Source: UBA9926 sp018645765 (lineage in GTDB: Bacteria; Pseudomonadota; Gammaproteobacteria; Pseudomonadales; Azotimanducaceae). From it: 64,000 nucleotides of DNA. The notes beneath the pieces were generated by a model. That model did not search any database. It was not told where the DNA came from and saw only the letters and a list, made by a program, of their open reading frames with translations. Location: assembly GCA_949372755.1 (NCBI GenBank), contig CASIBO010000008.1:62001-126000 (forward strand), in the 5' to 3' direction. Position numbers and translations under genes: made by a program. How positions within the stretch are numbered: position 1 is the first letter of the stretch; each line of letters begins with the position of its first letter. Shown here one piece after another: positions 48,501-54,931 of this stretch.

Positions 48501-49876
48501 CGCCAGATATATCAACTGTTGACGGCCCCGATCTGTCATTCTCAATTCTGTACAAGGACGGCGTGCTCATTGATGCAAGTGCTAAGGTTGATGCAACCGG
48601 TAATGGTGAAGCTGAAACCTACCGTTTTAGAGCAGCCTCCACAGGTATGGCTTTCTTAAGGTCAACCGGCTTTGTCTCAGCGGACTCAGCTGGCTACGTG
48701 GCGGTGATCCAATCGCCAACTGTTGATACTTCCGGCGCGGAACTGTCGCTTAGCTTAAGCGTCAAGAATACAATTGTGGTGGCTCAAGACCAATTTAGTT
48801 TAAGCCTGAAGGTCTCTAATTTGTCGCAAGTGGCCATGACTGGAGAAGCCAGCATTAATGTTTACCCGCCAGAAGCCGGCGCTTTCGTCAACCTACCGAG
48901 TAACTGCCAAGTTGTGAATGGCAATGCGCGTTGCCAAATTGATCCACTAGCTGCCAATGGCGATTACGATCTGAGCCTTCGCGTAACGGTTAGTGACCTT
49001 GGGTTAAGTCGTTGGTTCGCATCCGCACATGAAATTGCAAACGACGGTATGGGGGACGATCCACTACTTGCAAATAATGTCCAAGAACTACGTCTCTATG
49101 CTTCTGAGGATATTGATAACGATGGCCTTCCTGATTTTTACGAAATTAGAAACAACCTCAACGTGGGGATTAATGATCGGTTGACTGACTTCGATGACGA
49201 CGGGCTCAATAATTTTGATGAGTATCTACTGGGAACAGACCCAACGGATACCGTTTTGGTGACCTCTGACGAAGGCTTTCCACTGGTTGACTCTGATCAG
49301 GATGGTGTCATTGATGACGAGGATGCCTTCCCAAACAATAGAGAGGAGTCGGCAGACAGCGACCTGGACCAAATCGGAGACAATGCAGACAACTGTCAAG
49401 CAGTCGCTAATGCAGACCAACTCGATACGGATCAAGATGGGGCGGGTAATGCTTGTGATGCCGATGACGATAATGACGGCATCAGTGATGGGATGGATGT
49501 AGCGCCGCTGAATCCGAACATTGGTCTGGCCTCGCTGGATATTGACCTCGACGGCGAAGTAGACGCGTTAACCGATGGCTTGCTCACGATTAGGCATCTG
49601 TTTGGTTTTGAAGGGGACGCCTTGGTCCAGGGCGCGGTCGGCAGTGCTGCGACCGTGAAGGATGCGACTTCAATCAAGGCGCAAATCGAAGCCTTGGGGC
49701 TTGCGATTGATGTTGACGATGATGGTGAGGTCACGGCGTTGACAGACGGCCTCATGATTATTCGTCATCGGTTCGGTTTTGAGGGCACCTCGCTGACGGC
49801 AGGCGCGATCGGAGATGGCGCGCAGCGAACTGATCCTGCCGCTATTGGTGACTACATTGAGTCATTGGTGCCTTAG
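36584..49876 (+). CDS. Giant LRR / C13-like peptidase / dockerin-like surface protein
   Basis: An intact 4430-codon frame that continues the gene begun at 35651; TTG 36584 is only where the frame becomes open. It has the tail of one and seven further large blocks, each with calcium repeats, an ALxxxxDxxLxxC capping helix, many 22-residue internalin/SDS22-like LRRs, and an end cap GNPLLC (about 36584-46580). Next come calcium repeats, a C13/legumain-like domain (about 46890-47610) with VDHGGP (H3537) and YDACQAGS (C3579), calcium repeats, a PPC-like domain, a CARDB-like domain, calcium repeats and two terminal dockerin-like modules. The clan-CD domain closely parallels that of the 15217 protein. 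Likely secreted and calcium-stabilised, binding ligands through the LRRs (inference). Confidence 0.87.
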   Translation: MAAQQLVDVSQLGNVIDLQYLSIENAQQLSDLSVLSQLQSLERLDLRNLPRLSDLNFLENQDRLSYFGLSESRNIEDYSGLANLIDASHISLNQLGSLDLAPLSDLDNLTRLELRGNDLTDIEELEFLRYLENLDIQDNRIEDITVLSRVRTLKELSITNNEIKSIEALTGLVKLNQVNAQNNQIIDMTPLAGLTQLNNVELQNNSITRLVGVFDKNTENANIRLNDNPILCTELDEFNSDPAPINLQFDTPCANDTDGDGVVDGDDEFPTDVAASADYDGDNKPDDWNLGYGAADSTLGLVLDSDDDNDGIEDSNDGFPYDGGESADRDGDGVGDNSDAYPDNPEEQFYSISDALEQVVDDALRRCIENRVSGLEHAGQLKEIECNSPQNVEGVQAFNQLTRFWIDNASFANLEPLAALKQLESLRLAWGSRKISDLTPLSGLKRLHTLNLEGQSITSIEPLSELTNLEYLELRYNQIEDVSPIFKLGKIRSLNLDDNQLKQLPDISRLSALELLSVTRNQISELPNMTSSGLRHLNLGDNAIRALAVSGLEQLSYLGLRDNPLESLTFADDQTIGHLVIDRTGFNDLSSLKNTNDTLHTLEARQNGITSIETLATFTRLNGLYLEDNEIVTIGSTFDAMSGTYVQMRGNPLLCTEVARLDELTVNVDFNGQCATDTDGDGSVDGRDAFPNDVAASVDSDGDGAPDDWSAGFTAADSTSGLIIDGDDDNDGIDDDADAFPIDAFESQDSDGDGLGDNNDAFPNDPDQQYLSIENAIAGLEGVNLQQCVREKTNGLTNAGEVYRLECNERQIGSINGIKAFPNLEALYLHNKQFCDISALASLTQLKTLDLGWGSRCIRDIEPLNGLRNLDWLDLRGNNVSDLAPLANHPRLRELQIGHNAIDSFSSLGLLNALTYLQADGNSLSSPSLEGFPQLRNLGLNSIGISDLAPLVSTLIGPLEYLGLNDNAIADFSPLNGLQNLRGIDAQNNNVRILSLRDLPKLNRVRIQRSGIQQVDLENTPELFEFDLGGNNLADISSLADFMAAQPNPNNWHFNISLYENGIKDISALAKIERLGYVSLQDNSIRDITPFKAKTEIWHLDLQRNDISVLADTFDAYQIRANVYLDGNTLLCSEVSNLENSTANIQWTGNCGEDTDGDSVVDSSDAFPDDVAASVDSDGDGQPDEWNAGFDQPNSTTGLTLDNDDDNDGVSDAVDAFPNNPSESLDSDGDGVGDNGDAYPEDATRQSLEIEIALAGITDAGLLSCLNNHLSGQAYADELRQLHCNEQIDSVVGIDKFSGLEDLRIYNPNFTDAAPIAALTQLEWLDISYGQSVFSDLAPLKTLSNLKYLRLAGSPVQNLDALRSLQRLEELNINSIQASDVSVVLELPRLRRLEICRLPLNATPDFKTLDGLEYLRFCGYNFLALEDFVTKLPASIRELDLHQNGIQETTAFNNLKKLEDLRLDHNNISLVELNDLPELRSLSLWENPIAEFKVVSTPKLNSIWAGRNNLTGLSSLSNLTSLQYIRLSENQIEDLTPLRELLNLGHLELQDNIITDVSPLAELPTVWELNLERNQITSIGNTFAEYNNARIQMSGNPLLCETLDSISDLIPASNQFEFNGSCGNDNDADGVPDDLDAFPNDPAASVDSDRDGDPDDWNQGYSVGQSTSGLIIDDDDDNDGVADSLDDFPLDATETIDSDGDGVGDNSDAFPDDPERQFLGLIDALQAIADQSLLNCIENQTQGMQSAGEISSLTCTHRDVRSLEGIQAFTNLTMLNIEGVQTEDFSPLSGLSKLIELRISWGGCCTAAGKDLNALAGLKSLQRLEANGANIKDISSLVGLTSLRYLGIGWNQITDFTPLGEMRGIVELNLQNSGLTSVPSFGFANTLRDLRLGENAITSLEGLPSMPVLRYIDLNNSQVADVTALSGNQSLQNIDVRNARLKTVTLNDLPQLHGVDLSNNQIESVSFSDVGNLSWLNLNDNMMTRFSGLESLTNLRDLYLRGNVIGDLSTLTAVVTQTSLYQLDLQDNDVSVIADGFSAMKEGDLKLTGNPLLCTEYETFLASKNKSLRVTFESGCEFDSDGDGTVDSRDGFPDDPAASVDNDFDGQPDDWNQGKSSGDSTTGLSVDTDDDNDGISDDQDALPNNPNEQQDSDGDGLGDNADAYPNDDTRQYLTLDDALANVTDDALNACLTAGAGNMATAGELVSLDCSNYSVQTVTGIEAFVELVYLKFNNGNLNAIDPIAALTQLEELWLEWGNWDLADVSPLANLTQLEKLVIRGSRVEDVSPLKNLISLQELYVEHSQVSDISTLENLRRLTHLGLSDNRRDSLPGIQDIGVVVNMPSLQGLNLASNTVNDLSPLTGLSNLEWVVIGNNQIKSLAPLDGMPGLRQIDAHNNRITNIGLTDSSRLERLNLQNNAIQNLEGFSGAPNLNGLYLDNNPIENLDGIAQFSRLRHLSLNETEFRSLAVIGELYGLGELSLERNNITDIAPLASLTRLWHLNLRNNQISQLGETFARYGNTSIELDGNPLICGELEQARESGSYANINFFDECSEDRDGDGVADEIDDFPNDPAAALDSDGDGAPDEWLAGKTAADSTTGLTVDNDDDNDGVLDADDLFPKNPRDSQDADGDGLGDNADAYPNDPSQQYLMFSEALAGLVDDNLRGCFEAQYPNAENVSAVTEMDCRSDRIGSLKGLEAFSSLVNFGTNVGSNIDLEPLSSLALLKRLEIYGDKSSLNSAALGILTGLEFLTLDGLALVDVAFIESFRRLEYLNLYNNRVVNLLFVGNLSRLNQLHVGNNSLSSLSDLAGADGLEYIYAGNNRISQVDDLGGLPNLRVLHLSNNRLRDLDAISKMSSLEELSVGNNRLDYLDGIEGAERLRWLDFSGNTYISDLSPLQTLSNLQDLWFSDNEVSDLRPIASLSLLRRLEGQRNFLTGLAGLEGMTSLREVYLRGNDISDVSALKEIPLAYLNLDENRVQKFSDALEHLNPSLNEWNTVNISLNNNPIICADIQRLREVQDQWVNYELNADDASCQNDDDGDGVVNSLDWAPTDSAEQADTDGDGVGDNADLDADNDGVLDENDSFPLDSARTTMTLNEAVRAVSDSAFKACLLSADVSPINDLVALECSGRNIQSLRGIENLIALETLDLQSNAIFRLNGIENLQNLRTLNLNVNKVSDLTPVSKITSLERLFAAKNSFTTLPDFSAMTNLIEIDLSRNPQTDISMLASASALEKLKMSNTRLSDLNTVRELTALTSLDLDRNGLAEIAPLSILTALTNLNLEQNEIHRLAGGLSSVLSGTIVLTGNPVLCADLEDYNAAKPSDVTLTFDSPCLASAYGTDEDSDGVLAELDNCPAIANPDQKDSDGDRFGDACDNDDDNDSVEDGADNCPVASNPNQINSDSDAIGDVCDDDDDNDGVLDRDDAFPLDPNRTSRDQIGKQKAIIVAGGGNIETNYLWPQTQFAARIAFDALIDQGILPEDIMVLSDAPTTTVQGRFIFRPEDVDKTATRENLEWALTQWAADGLDPTAELIVFLVDHGGPSKFLINATSVVQARELDEWTDQLQTEAGVQSVAFVYDACQAGSFLPDMAPPEGKNRIFISSTTSSEPALFASRGNFSFSSIFWSNFKISGGFYPAYNAAKGAMRTFRKQKALIEANWNNEPNEKIDFAIAQDFQFGQGIVRASDAPLIADVSQDFSLDGERAAKLKAFNVVGATPVQRVFAVVDTPDDIEGGLDVPILQLLEIELSDFDGDGNYESRFDNFDIEGDYTFSFFAENEQGILSIPTDDNPNVTVVTQKSGRPAVAGFDTDLDGLIDSLDEDDDGDGIADIDDDFPLNPYESLDFDQDGIGNNSDNDDDNDGVIDAEDQFDFDASEWRDDDGDGVGNSRDAFPTDARFSADRDRDFIPDSLDPDDNNDGIADDATSNQDAYEDDDSIGVASLHPVGLEMIHTLSGAEFDYARFMVVAGEEYVVSLTPDISTVDGPDLSFSILYKDGVLIDASAKVDATGNGEAETYRFRAASTGMAFLRSTGFVSADSAGYVAVIQSPTVDTSGAELSLSLSVKNTIVVAQDQFSLSLKVSNLSQVAMTGEASINVYPPEAGAFVNLPSNCQVVNGNARCQIDPLAANGDYDLSLRVTVSDLGLSRWFASAHEIANDGMGDDPLLANNVQELRLYASEDIDNDGLPDFYEIRNNLNVGINDRLTDFDDDGLNNFDEYLLGTDPTDTVLVTSDEGFPLVDSDQDGVIDDEDAFPNNREESADSDLDQIGDNADNCQAVANADQLDTDQDGAGNACDADDDNDGISDGMDVAPLNPNIGLASLDIDLDGEVDALTDGLLTIRHLFGFEGDALVQGAVGSAATVKDATSIKAQIEALGLAIDVDDDGEVTALTDGLMIIRHRFGFEGTSLTAGAIGDGAQRTDPAAIGDYIESLVP
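37597..46580 (+). repeat. Seven large LRR blocks of about 1.3-1.4 kb each
   Basis: Block starts, marked by the codons for DAYP or DAFP (DSFP in the last), lie near 37597, 38860, 40286, 41699, 43063, 44490 and 45824, spaced about 1.26-1.43 kb. An eighth, damaged copy starts near 35743. Each block runs: helix cap with paired Cys, a G-I-x-A-F repeat, about 10-15 LRRs, a GNPLLC end cap, then two calcium segments with a DDWN motif. The last block lacks DDWN. Divergence between blocks is high at DNA level, so the duplications are old. Confidence 0.85.
49538..49873 (+). repeat. Two dockerin-like LTDGLL modules (giant LRR protein)
   Basis: Modules at about 49538-49690 and 49711-49873 with acidic loops DIDLDGEVDA and DVDDDGEVTA, then LTDGLL (LTDGLM in the second), R-H-x-FGF and GAVG/GAIG. 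They are the C-terminal 110 residues of the protein. Confidence 0.78.
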
Positions 49877-50186
49877 GGCGACGACTTAAAAAGAGGCCGG
49901 GATTACTCGCCCGGAAGGCGGTAAACGATATAGCGCGATCCAACAGAATTCAGCGTCAAAAACGCAAAAGGCTTACGGTCGATAGGCGACAGTAGCTTTT
50001 ACCGTTAAAACAGCAGCATAGGCGAAAGAAAACAAGAAACGAGAAACAAGAATGCAACGAACTAAGACAGGCAAAGCAGGGGCCAAGGCTGTGACTTTAA
50101 TAAAACAGTCTTAAACGAAGCACGTAGATGCTGGTAAGGTTACTCAAGCGATAGTGTGAAAACGGTTTATAAGGAGTCATGATCGT
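49877..50186. promoter_or_regulatory. 310-base intergenic region before the envelope operon
   Basis: It contains a CCGGG...CCCGG inverted repeat just after the giant gene (about 49902-49919) without a T-run, and a purine-rich stretch near 50030-50055 made of repeated GAAACAAGAA-like units. The ribosome site AAGGAG at 50171-50176 serves ATG 50187. No gene or clear promoter pair could be assigned. Confidence 0.4.
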
Positions 50187-51221
50187 ATGCAGGTTAATAG
50201 GAAACATTGGTTACAACACAGTTTTAAACTGTGCCTTCTCGGGATTGTAAGCTTCGCCATTACGGCTCATGCTTCTGATGGCCAGCTTTTTGCTGACCGG
50301 ATCGCGGCCGACAAACGTGACATTGCCGCGTACATTGGCTTAATTGATCAACAGATTGCAGCAGGCGAGCAAAAAGCCGCGAGTAAATCCCAAAAAAGAG
50401 CGCTCCGTTACGCTCGGGTGTTAACGGAAAAGCTTGCACTGCGAACCCAAGGCATTCGAATTTGGGGGCTTTCTAAGAATGACAAGAAGGCGCTGGGCGA
50501 ATACAAGCGCGGGTTACGCGTTAAGAGCTCTAAGGACTATCCGGCGCTCCATCTGGCAATGGCGCGAGTCTATAACGCTAACCGTCAATTTGAACCCGCA
50601 AAAGCGATGCTACGGCTGTCACTGGCAGCCGATGCTATGAACAACGAAGCGGCAGAGTCCTTGCTTTTGCAAATTCAGCAGGTCGAACGAGCCGTTGCGA
50701 TTACCAATAGTGCTTTTGCCTATGATGCTCAAATTAATCGAGAAGCCGTGGCCCGGTTGCTGAACCAAGAACTGTCTGTGGCAACCTATCTAGACCTACC
50801 GAAGGCCGTCTCAGTGGGTGAAACCTCAGATCAAGGGTTAACTGATTACGAGGCTTCCACCTATGCCGAGGATATTTTATCCACCCACCGCTTGAATCTA
50901 CGGAGTTTCAGAATCACAAACGGCGCGTTTTTACCGCAAAAAGCCATGACCCGAGGCGAACTGGCGCTGCTGGTCGAAGATATCTTATATGTCAAATTTG
51001 GTATTAGCCGGACGGCGTTTATCGGTACGGCATCCCCATTCGCTGATTTATCATCCAATAACACGAGTTTTAACGCCATTATGTCGGCGGTAACCCGTGG
51101 TTTGATGCAGGGCCGGGAAAATGGTTCGATTGGGCCATCTGAATTGGTGTCTGGAGCCGAAGCCATTTTAGTGTTACACAATCTCAATCAGATCTTAAAG
51201 CGTCCACAGGCGTCTAAATAG
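50187..51221 (+). CDS. Exported TPR-type protein with C-terminal SLH-like domain
   Basis: A 344-residue protein. Signal peptide (about 1-30, ends AHAS), a helical TPR-like region (about 60-165), and a C-terminal part (about 225-340) with two SLH-like segments, the second with FADLSSNNTSFNAIMSAVTR followed by GLMQGREN and a second helix. SLH domains bind cell-wall polymers; in Gram-negatives such domains can bind peptidoglycan or outer-membrane polymers. First gene of a four-gene envelope operon, 13 bases before the LPP20-like gene. ATG 50187 is chosen for AAGGAG 10 nt upstream. Function otherwise unknown. Confidence 0.78.
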   Translation: MQVNRKHWLQHSFKLCLLGIVSFAITAHASDGQLFADRIAADKRDIAAYIGLIDQQIAAGEQKAASKSQKRALRYARVLTEKLALRTQGIRIWGLSKNDKKALGEYKRGLRVKSSKDYPALHLAMARVYNANRQFEPAKAMLRLSLAADAMNNEAAESLLLQIQQVERAVAITNSAFAYDAQINREAVARLLNQELSVATYLDLPKAVSVGETSDQGLTDYEASTYAEDILSTHRLNLRSFRITNGAFLPQKAMTRGELALLVEDILYVKFGISRTAFIGTASPFADLSSNNTSFNAIMSAVTRGLMQGRENGSIGPSELVSGAEAILVLHNLNQILKRPQASK

Positions 51222-51234
51222 CAAGGAAATCCCA

Positions 51235-52149
51235 ATGAAACGATGGATATGGATCATCAGCCTTTTGAGCTGCCAAACGACGTTTGCCAATGACTTATCG
51301 ATGATCACAGCGGAAGGCTTTGGCTTCTCAGATGCCAATCGATTTTCCGAACCCCAAGCCCGCTTAATGGCGCTGCGTGCAGCCAAAATTGATGCCCAAA
51401 GAAATTTATTAGAAGTCATCAACGGCGTTCGGGTCACCGCAGGCACCACAGTCAAAGACATGATGCTGGAAAGCGATATCATTGGAACGCGGGTCAAGGG
51501 GATGTTGCAAGGGTCATTCGAGACCGATTCTAGCGTTGCGTTTGAGGACGGTAGTTGGGTTGCCTCCGTCAAGATGGCTGTGTGTATGGATAAAAGCGAC
51601 GCGCTCTGCCGCGCCAAGCCAACTTTAGCATCGATTACGCAACCCAGCTTGGTCGGCGCGCCTGCAGAAGCACGCTATTCGGTGTCGGATCTGCCAGCGG
51701 TCGCGGCCGCTGTTTTAGAGAAAATCGATGCGCCTCAAAATGCCCCTGAGTCGGCTAACGCTGCCCCTGTCCAGCCCGCTGCAACGCCAGTCCCTGCAGA
51801 AGATGCCGTAGCCAATCGGGCCACTGGTCTCATTTTGGATGCCAGGGCGCTAAATTACACGCCGATGTTGGATGTTCGCGTCCGAACGGACAGCGGCAAG
51901 GAACTCTATGGTCCCGGCCATGTTCCGATGGGCAGTGATTGGTTGCACTGGGCGCCTTCCATTGTTTCCGCCAATGAAATGGCCGATATTGTTGGAGATG
52001 CCCCCTTGGTCATGACCCCTGAGTCACTTGGCGAAGCCACTGAGCTGGTTATTTCGGATAACGATGCCATCAAGCTTTTCACGAGCAATACCTTGAACGG
52101 CGATTTTCTCGCTGCCGGTAAAGTCGTGATCGTTGTTGCTGGGAGTTGA
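51235..52149 (+). CDS. LPP20-like exported protein A
   Basis: A 304-residue protein with a signal peptide (ends TFAN), an LPP20-type domain (about 25-120; the motif is ALRAAKIDAQRNLLEVINGV, then TxVKDMMLESDIIGTRVKG), a Pro/Ala linker (about 160-200), and a C-terminal domain (about 198-304) beginning GLILDARALN and ending KVVIVVAG. LPP20-type domains occur in outer-membrane and flagellar-accessory proteins such as FlgP. The protein at 53823 has the same two domains. AAGGAA precedes ATG. No lipobox is evident. Role probably in the envelope, with the adjacent transglycosylase. Confidence 0.8.
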   Translation: MKRWIWIISLLSCQTTFANDLSMITAEGFGFSDANRFSEPQARLMALRAAKIDAQRNLLEVINGVRVTAGTTVKDMMLESDIIGTRVKGMLQGSFETDSSVAFEDGSWVASVKMAVCMDKSDALCRAKPTLASITQPSLVGAPAEARYSVSDLPAVAAAVLEKIDAPQNAPESANAAPVQPAATPVPAEDAVANRATGLILDARALNYTPMLDVRVRTDSGKELYGPGHVPMGSDWLHWAPSIVSANEMADIVGDAPLVMTPESLGEATELVISDNDAIKLFTSNTLNGDFLAAGKVVIVVAGS

Positions 52150-52154
52150 TACCG

Positions 52155-53762
52155 GTGCGGCAAGGCCAACATACGCTACGCGCGATCGGGTTGTTCGGCT
52201 TACTAGCGCTTCCCGCTGTTGCTCTCAACGGGGCAGAACTCGACCCCTTCGATGCGCTGGATGCCGAGCTTGAGGCCCAGTTTGTTGATACCGACACAAC
52301 GCTTGAAGAAAATTTCCAAGCGTTGGATGCCGCCCTTGAGGCGGGATTTCAACGCATGGCGCAAGAAGTGGAAGCGGTTTGGGGCAGCGATGAGGTGGTG
52401 CTCCCTGATCAGAATACGTGGGTAGATTATTCTAAAAATAAACGACTGCGACGTTCATTCGATTTTGAGCGCGGCGTTTTGGTAGTGGAAACCTTAGTAG
52501 ACGCCGCGGGCGATATGGCTCAAGCGAGTAACGACATCCAACAAGCTGTGTTAACCGCTCAGTCTGATACCGCGCAAGATCTTGCAGACAATGACCTGGC
52601 GCTGGCCTATGCCGAAGCCTATTTGGCAGCCGAGGGCCTGACCTTGGAGTCCGCCGACAACACAGATCCCGCGCCGATCCTAGGCGAATTGCTACAAGTT
52701 TCTGATCAGGACCTCGCTGGATTGTCGTCGGCCATTGAGTCTGCTGCATTAATGCCCGAGACGAAATCCCCCGACTCACCGGCCGCGAAGATGCCGGTCA
52801 CAACCAAGCCGAGTCGCGAAGAATTGGACGCAACCCCGGCAATCGAAACAGACCCCACGCAAAGGGATGAAATTGTCATCGCAGCACAGCCTGCTGTGAT
52901 TGCAAAGGCCACTGAGGTCAATGCAGCCGATGTGATGAACCCCGTGGTGACAGACGCGGGTCAATCAGACGCAACCACAGACGCTGCGAGCGCAGTGACT
53001 GATTCGGCAGAGCAGGACGCGATCCTTGCAGATGCTCAAGATTTAGGGCAAGCCGTACCAATAGGAAATGGGGGCGCACCCGATATCGTCGACACCCTCA
53101 CCACAACGACCCCGCAATCAACCGACCCTGCTGGCATCGTGACCACATTAACCACTGCGGCCAACAATCAGCGTAAGGTCACTGTGACCATTCCATTACG
53201 CGCCGACTACCTGAGCGAACGGGCAAAACGCTACGATCAGGCGGTGCTTGATGAAGCAGATCGGCGCGGTTTACCGGCGAGCCTGATTTACGCCATCATG
53301 GAAACAGAAAGTCACTTTAATCCGCGCGCAAGATCCCATGTACCGGCCTTCGGATTGATGCAATTGGTGCCCAAGAGTGGCGGGGTAGATGCCTATAACT
53401 ATGTGTATGGGGAGAAAAAGATTTTAGCCCCTGAGTACTTTTTTCAACCGGATCAAAATGTTGAACTCGGCACGGCCTATTTGGATCTGTTATTCCGCCG
53501 CTACCTGCGCAGCATCACGGATGAGCAAAGCCGGTTATATTGCACGATCGCCGCCTATAATACTGGGGCGGGTAATGTTGCCAAAGCGTTTACTGGCAAG
53601 ACGAGCGTCGGCGCCGCTGCGAGTTTGATTAATGCCTTGAGTGCTGAAGAAGTCTATCAGCATTTAATTGAAAACTTACCGTATGATGAAACCCGAAACT
53701 ACTTAAGAAAGGTTCGAGCAGCACAAGCAAAGTATAAACAATTAGATGTTGTCGGGGCTTAA
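52155..53762 (+). CDS. MltC-like membrane-bound lytic murein transglycosylase with long acidic insert
   Basis: A 535-residue exported protein. Residues up to about 120 hold a signal peptide and an MltC N-terminal (DUF3393-like) domain (NTWVDYSKNKRLRRSFDFE); a 200-residue low-complexity Ala/Asp/Thr/Pro insert follows; then a C-terminal SLT domain with METESHFNPRAR (catalytic E385), AFGLMQLVP and AAYNTGAGNV. It cleaves peptidoglycan to 1,6-anhydromuropeptides. E. coli MltC lacks such an insert. GTG 52155 is preferred over TTG 52146 because GGGAG is 9 nt upstream and the signal peptide then starts correctly. No lipobox Cys is seen after the signal, unlike E. coli MltC. It almost abuts the LPP20-like gene. 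Confidence 0.87.
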   Translation: MRQGQHTLRAIGLFGLLALPAVALNGAELDPFDALDAELEAQFVDTDTTLEENFQALDAALEAGFQRMAQEVEAVWGSDEVVLPDQNTWVDYSKNKRLRRSFDFERGVLVVETLVDAAGDMAQASNDIQQAVLTAQSDTAQDLADNDLALAYAEAYLAAEGLTLESADNTDPAPILGELLQVSDQDLAGLSSAIESAALMPETKSPDSPAAKMPVTTKPSREELDATPAIETDPTQRDEIVIAAQPAVIAKATEVNAADVMNPVVTDAGQSDATTDAASAVTDSAEQDAILADAQDLGQAVPIGNGGAPDIVDTLTTTTPQSTDPAGIVTTLTTAANNQRKVTVTIPLRADYLSERAKRYDQAVLDEADRRGLPASLIYAIMETESHFNPRARSHVPAFGLMQLVPKSGGVDAYNYVYGEKKILAPEYFFQPDQNVELGTAYLDLLFRRYLRSITDEQSRLYCTIAAYNTGAGNVAKAFTGKTSVGAAASLINALSAEEVYQHLIENLPYDETRNYLRKVRAAQAKYKQLDVVGA

Positions 53763-53822
53763 AAGGCTGCAATTGAGCCTGCCTTGAGATCTAATCGCCT
53801 CGAATTCAGGAGTTAACACTTT

Positions 53823-54833
53823 ATGAAATTATTGATCGCTGTTTGTTTGGTCGTCGCCAGTTCTTTTAGCGTAGCCGATGATGTCATTCGAGAATCTACC
53901 AACGGCTCAGTCAACTGGAGCCAGGGGGTTATTTATGCCCAAGGGTTCGGTACCGCCCGCGAGGGTATGCCGGAAGCGCAAAGACGACTTCTGGCTAGAA
54001 GAGCCGCCCTGGTCGATGGTCAGCGTAATCTGTTAGAAATCACGAAAGGCGTGCGATTGACGTCCATGACCAAAGTCGTTGATCAAATCGTCGATCAGAG
54101 CACCATGGCAACTCGGGTTCAAGGCGTACTTCGGGGCGCGGTACCGGTCAAAGAGCACTATCAGAATGACATCTATACCGTGACTATGGCCATGTCGATC
54201 GGCGGCGAGTTGCTCAACGCCGTGTTACCCAAACCAGATGAATTGGTTTTCAACCTAAATCCCAGTCCGACTAAAGCAGCTTGGCGGCGTTTTAGCCAAC
54301 GCATTAATCCGGCTTTTATTTGGCTTGAGAATCAATTGGTTAGAAAGTCTTATGCAAGTCAATCATTTATCCTGAACGGTCAAGAAGAGGCGGATACCGC
54401 GCGCCGGATCATTAACTGGATCGAGCAATCAAGGCCCAACGACGTCACCTCCGCGCTGAGGCAGTCCTTGAACGAATACGCATCCGGTGAGTTTTCAGGG
54501 CTGCTCATTGATGCCAGCGGGGTTAACGATTTTGAATTGGCAACGATTCCGACGATTCGCGATACCGAAGGCCGTGTTATCTACCCAAATGATGAGACAT
54601 CCTACGCGGACATCGCGAATAAGCGAGGCGTTAGCTATGATTTTGATATCAACGATGCGGTTCGCAATGCGCGCGTGGCGCAAGTGCCGATGATCGTTAA
54701 GGCGACGAACACCTATGAAGGCCTGCCCTCGGATCTCGTTATTTCAACCGATGCGGCCAGCAGGATCCAGGCTAGCGAGAGTGCTCGTCGAGCGATGAAT
54801 CAGGCTGGTGTTATGATTGTTGTGGCGCTTTAA
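53823..54833 (+). CDS. LPP20-like exported protein B
   Basis: A 336-residue paralogue of the 51235 protein. Signal peptide (ends SVAD), an LPP20-type domain with AEAQRRLLARRAALVDGQR-like spacing and TRVQGVLRG, a middle helical region (about 145-215), and a C-terminal domain opening SGLLIDASGVND and ending VMIVVAL, parallel to the A protein's GLILDARALN...VVIVVAG. AGGAG lies 10 nt before ATG 53823. The two paralogues flank the MltC-like gene, implying one envelope function. It converges with the tyrosine phosphatase gene. Confidence 0.8.
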   Translation: MKLLIAVCLVVASSFSVADDVIRESTNGSVNWSQGVIYAQGFGTAREGMPEAQRRLLARRAALVDGQRNLLEITKGVRLTSMTKVVDQIVDQSTMATRVQGVLRGAVPVKEHYQNDIYTVTMAMSIGGELLNAVLPKPDELVFNLNPSPTKAAWRRFSQRINPAFIWLENQLVRKSYASQSFILNGQEEADTARRIINWIEQSRPNDVTSALRQSLNEYASGEFSGLLIDASGVNDFELATIPTIRDTEGRVIYPNDETSYADIANKRGVSYDFDINDAVRNARVAQVPMIVKATNTYEGLPSDLVISTDAASRIQASESARRAMNQAGVMIVVAL

Positions 54834-54931
54834 GGACCGTTCGAGGCATGTCTGAATGCGGCTTATCAGCCTCTGCGAGTTGGTAACAAATGTCAGGGCC
54901 CCGAACGTCCGACGCCCCGATGATGGATGGG

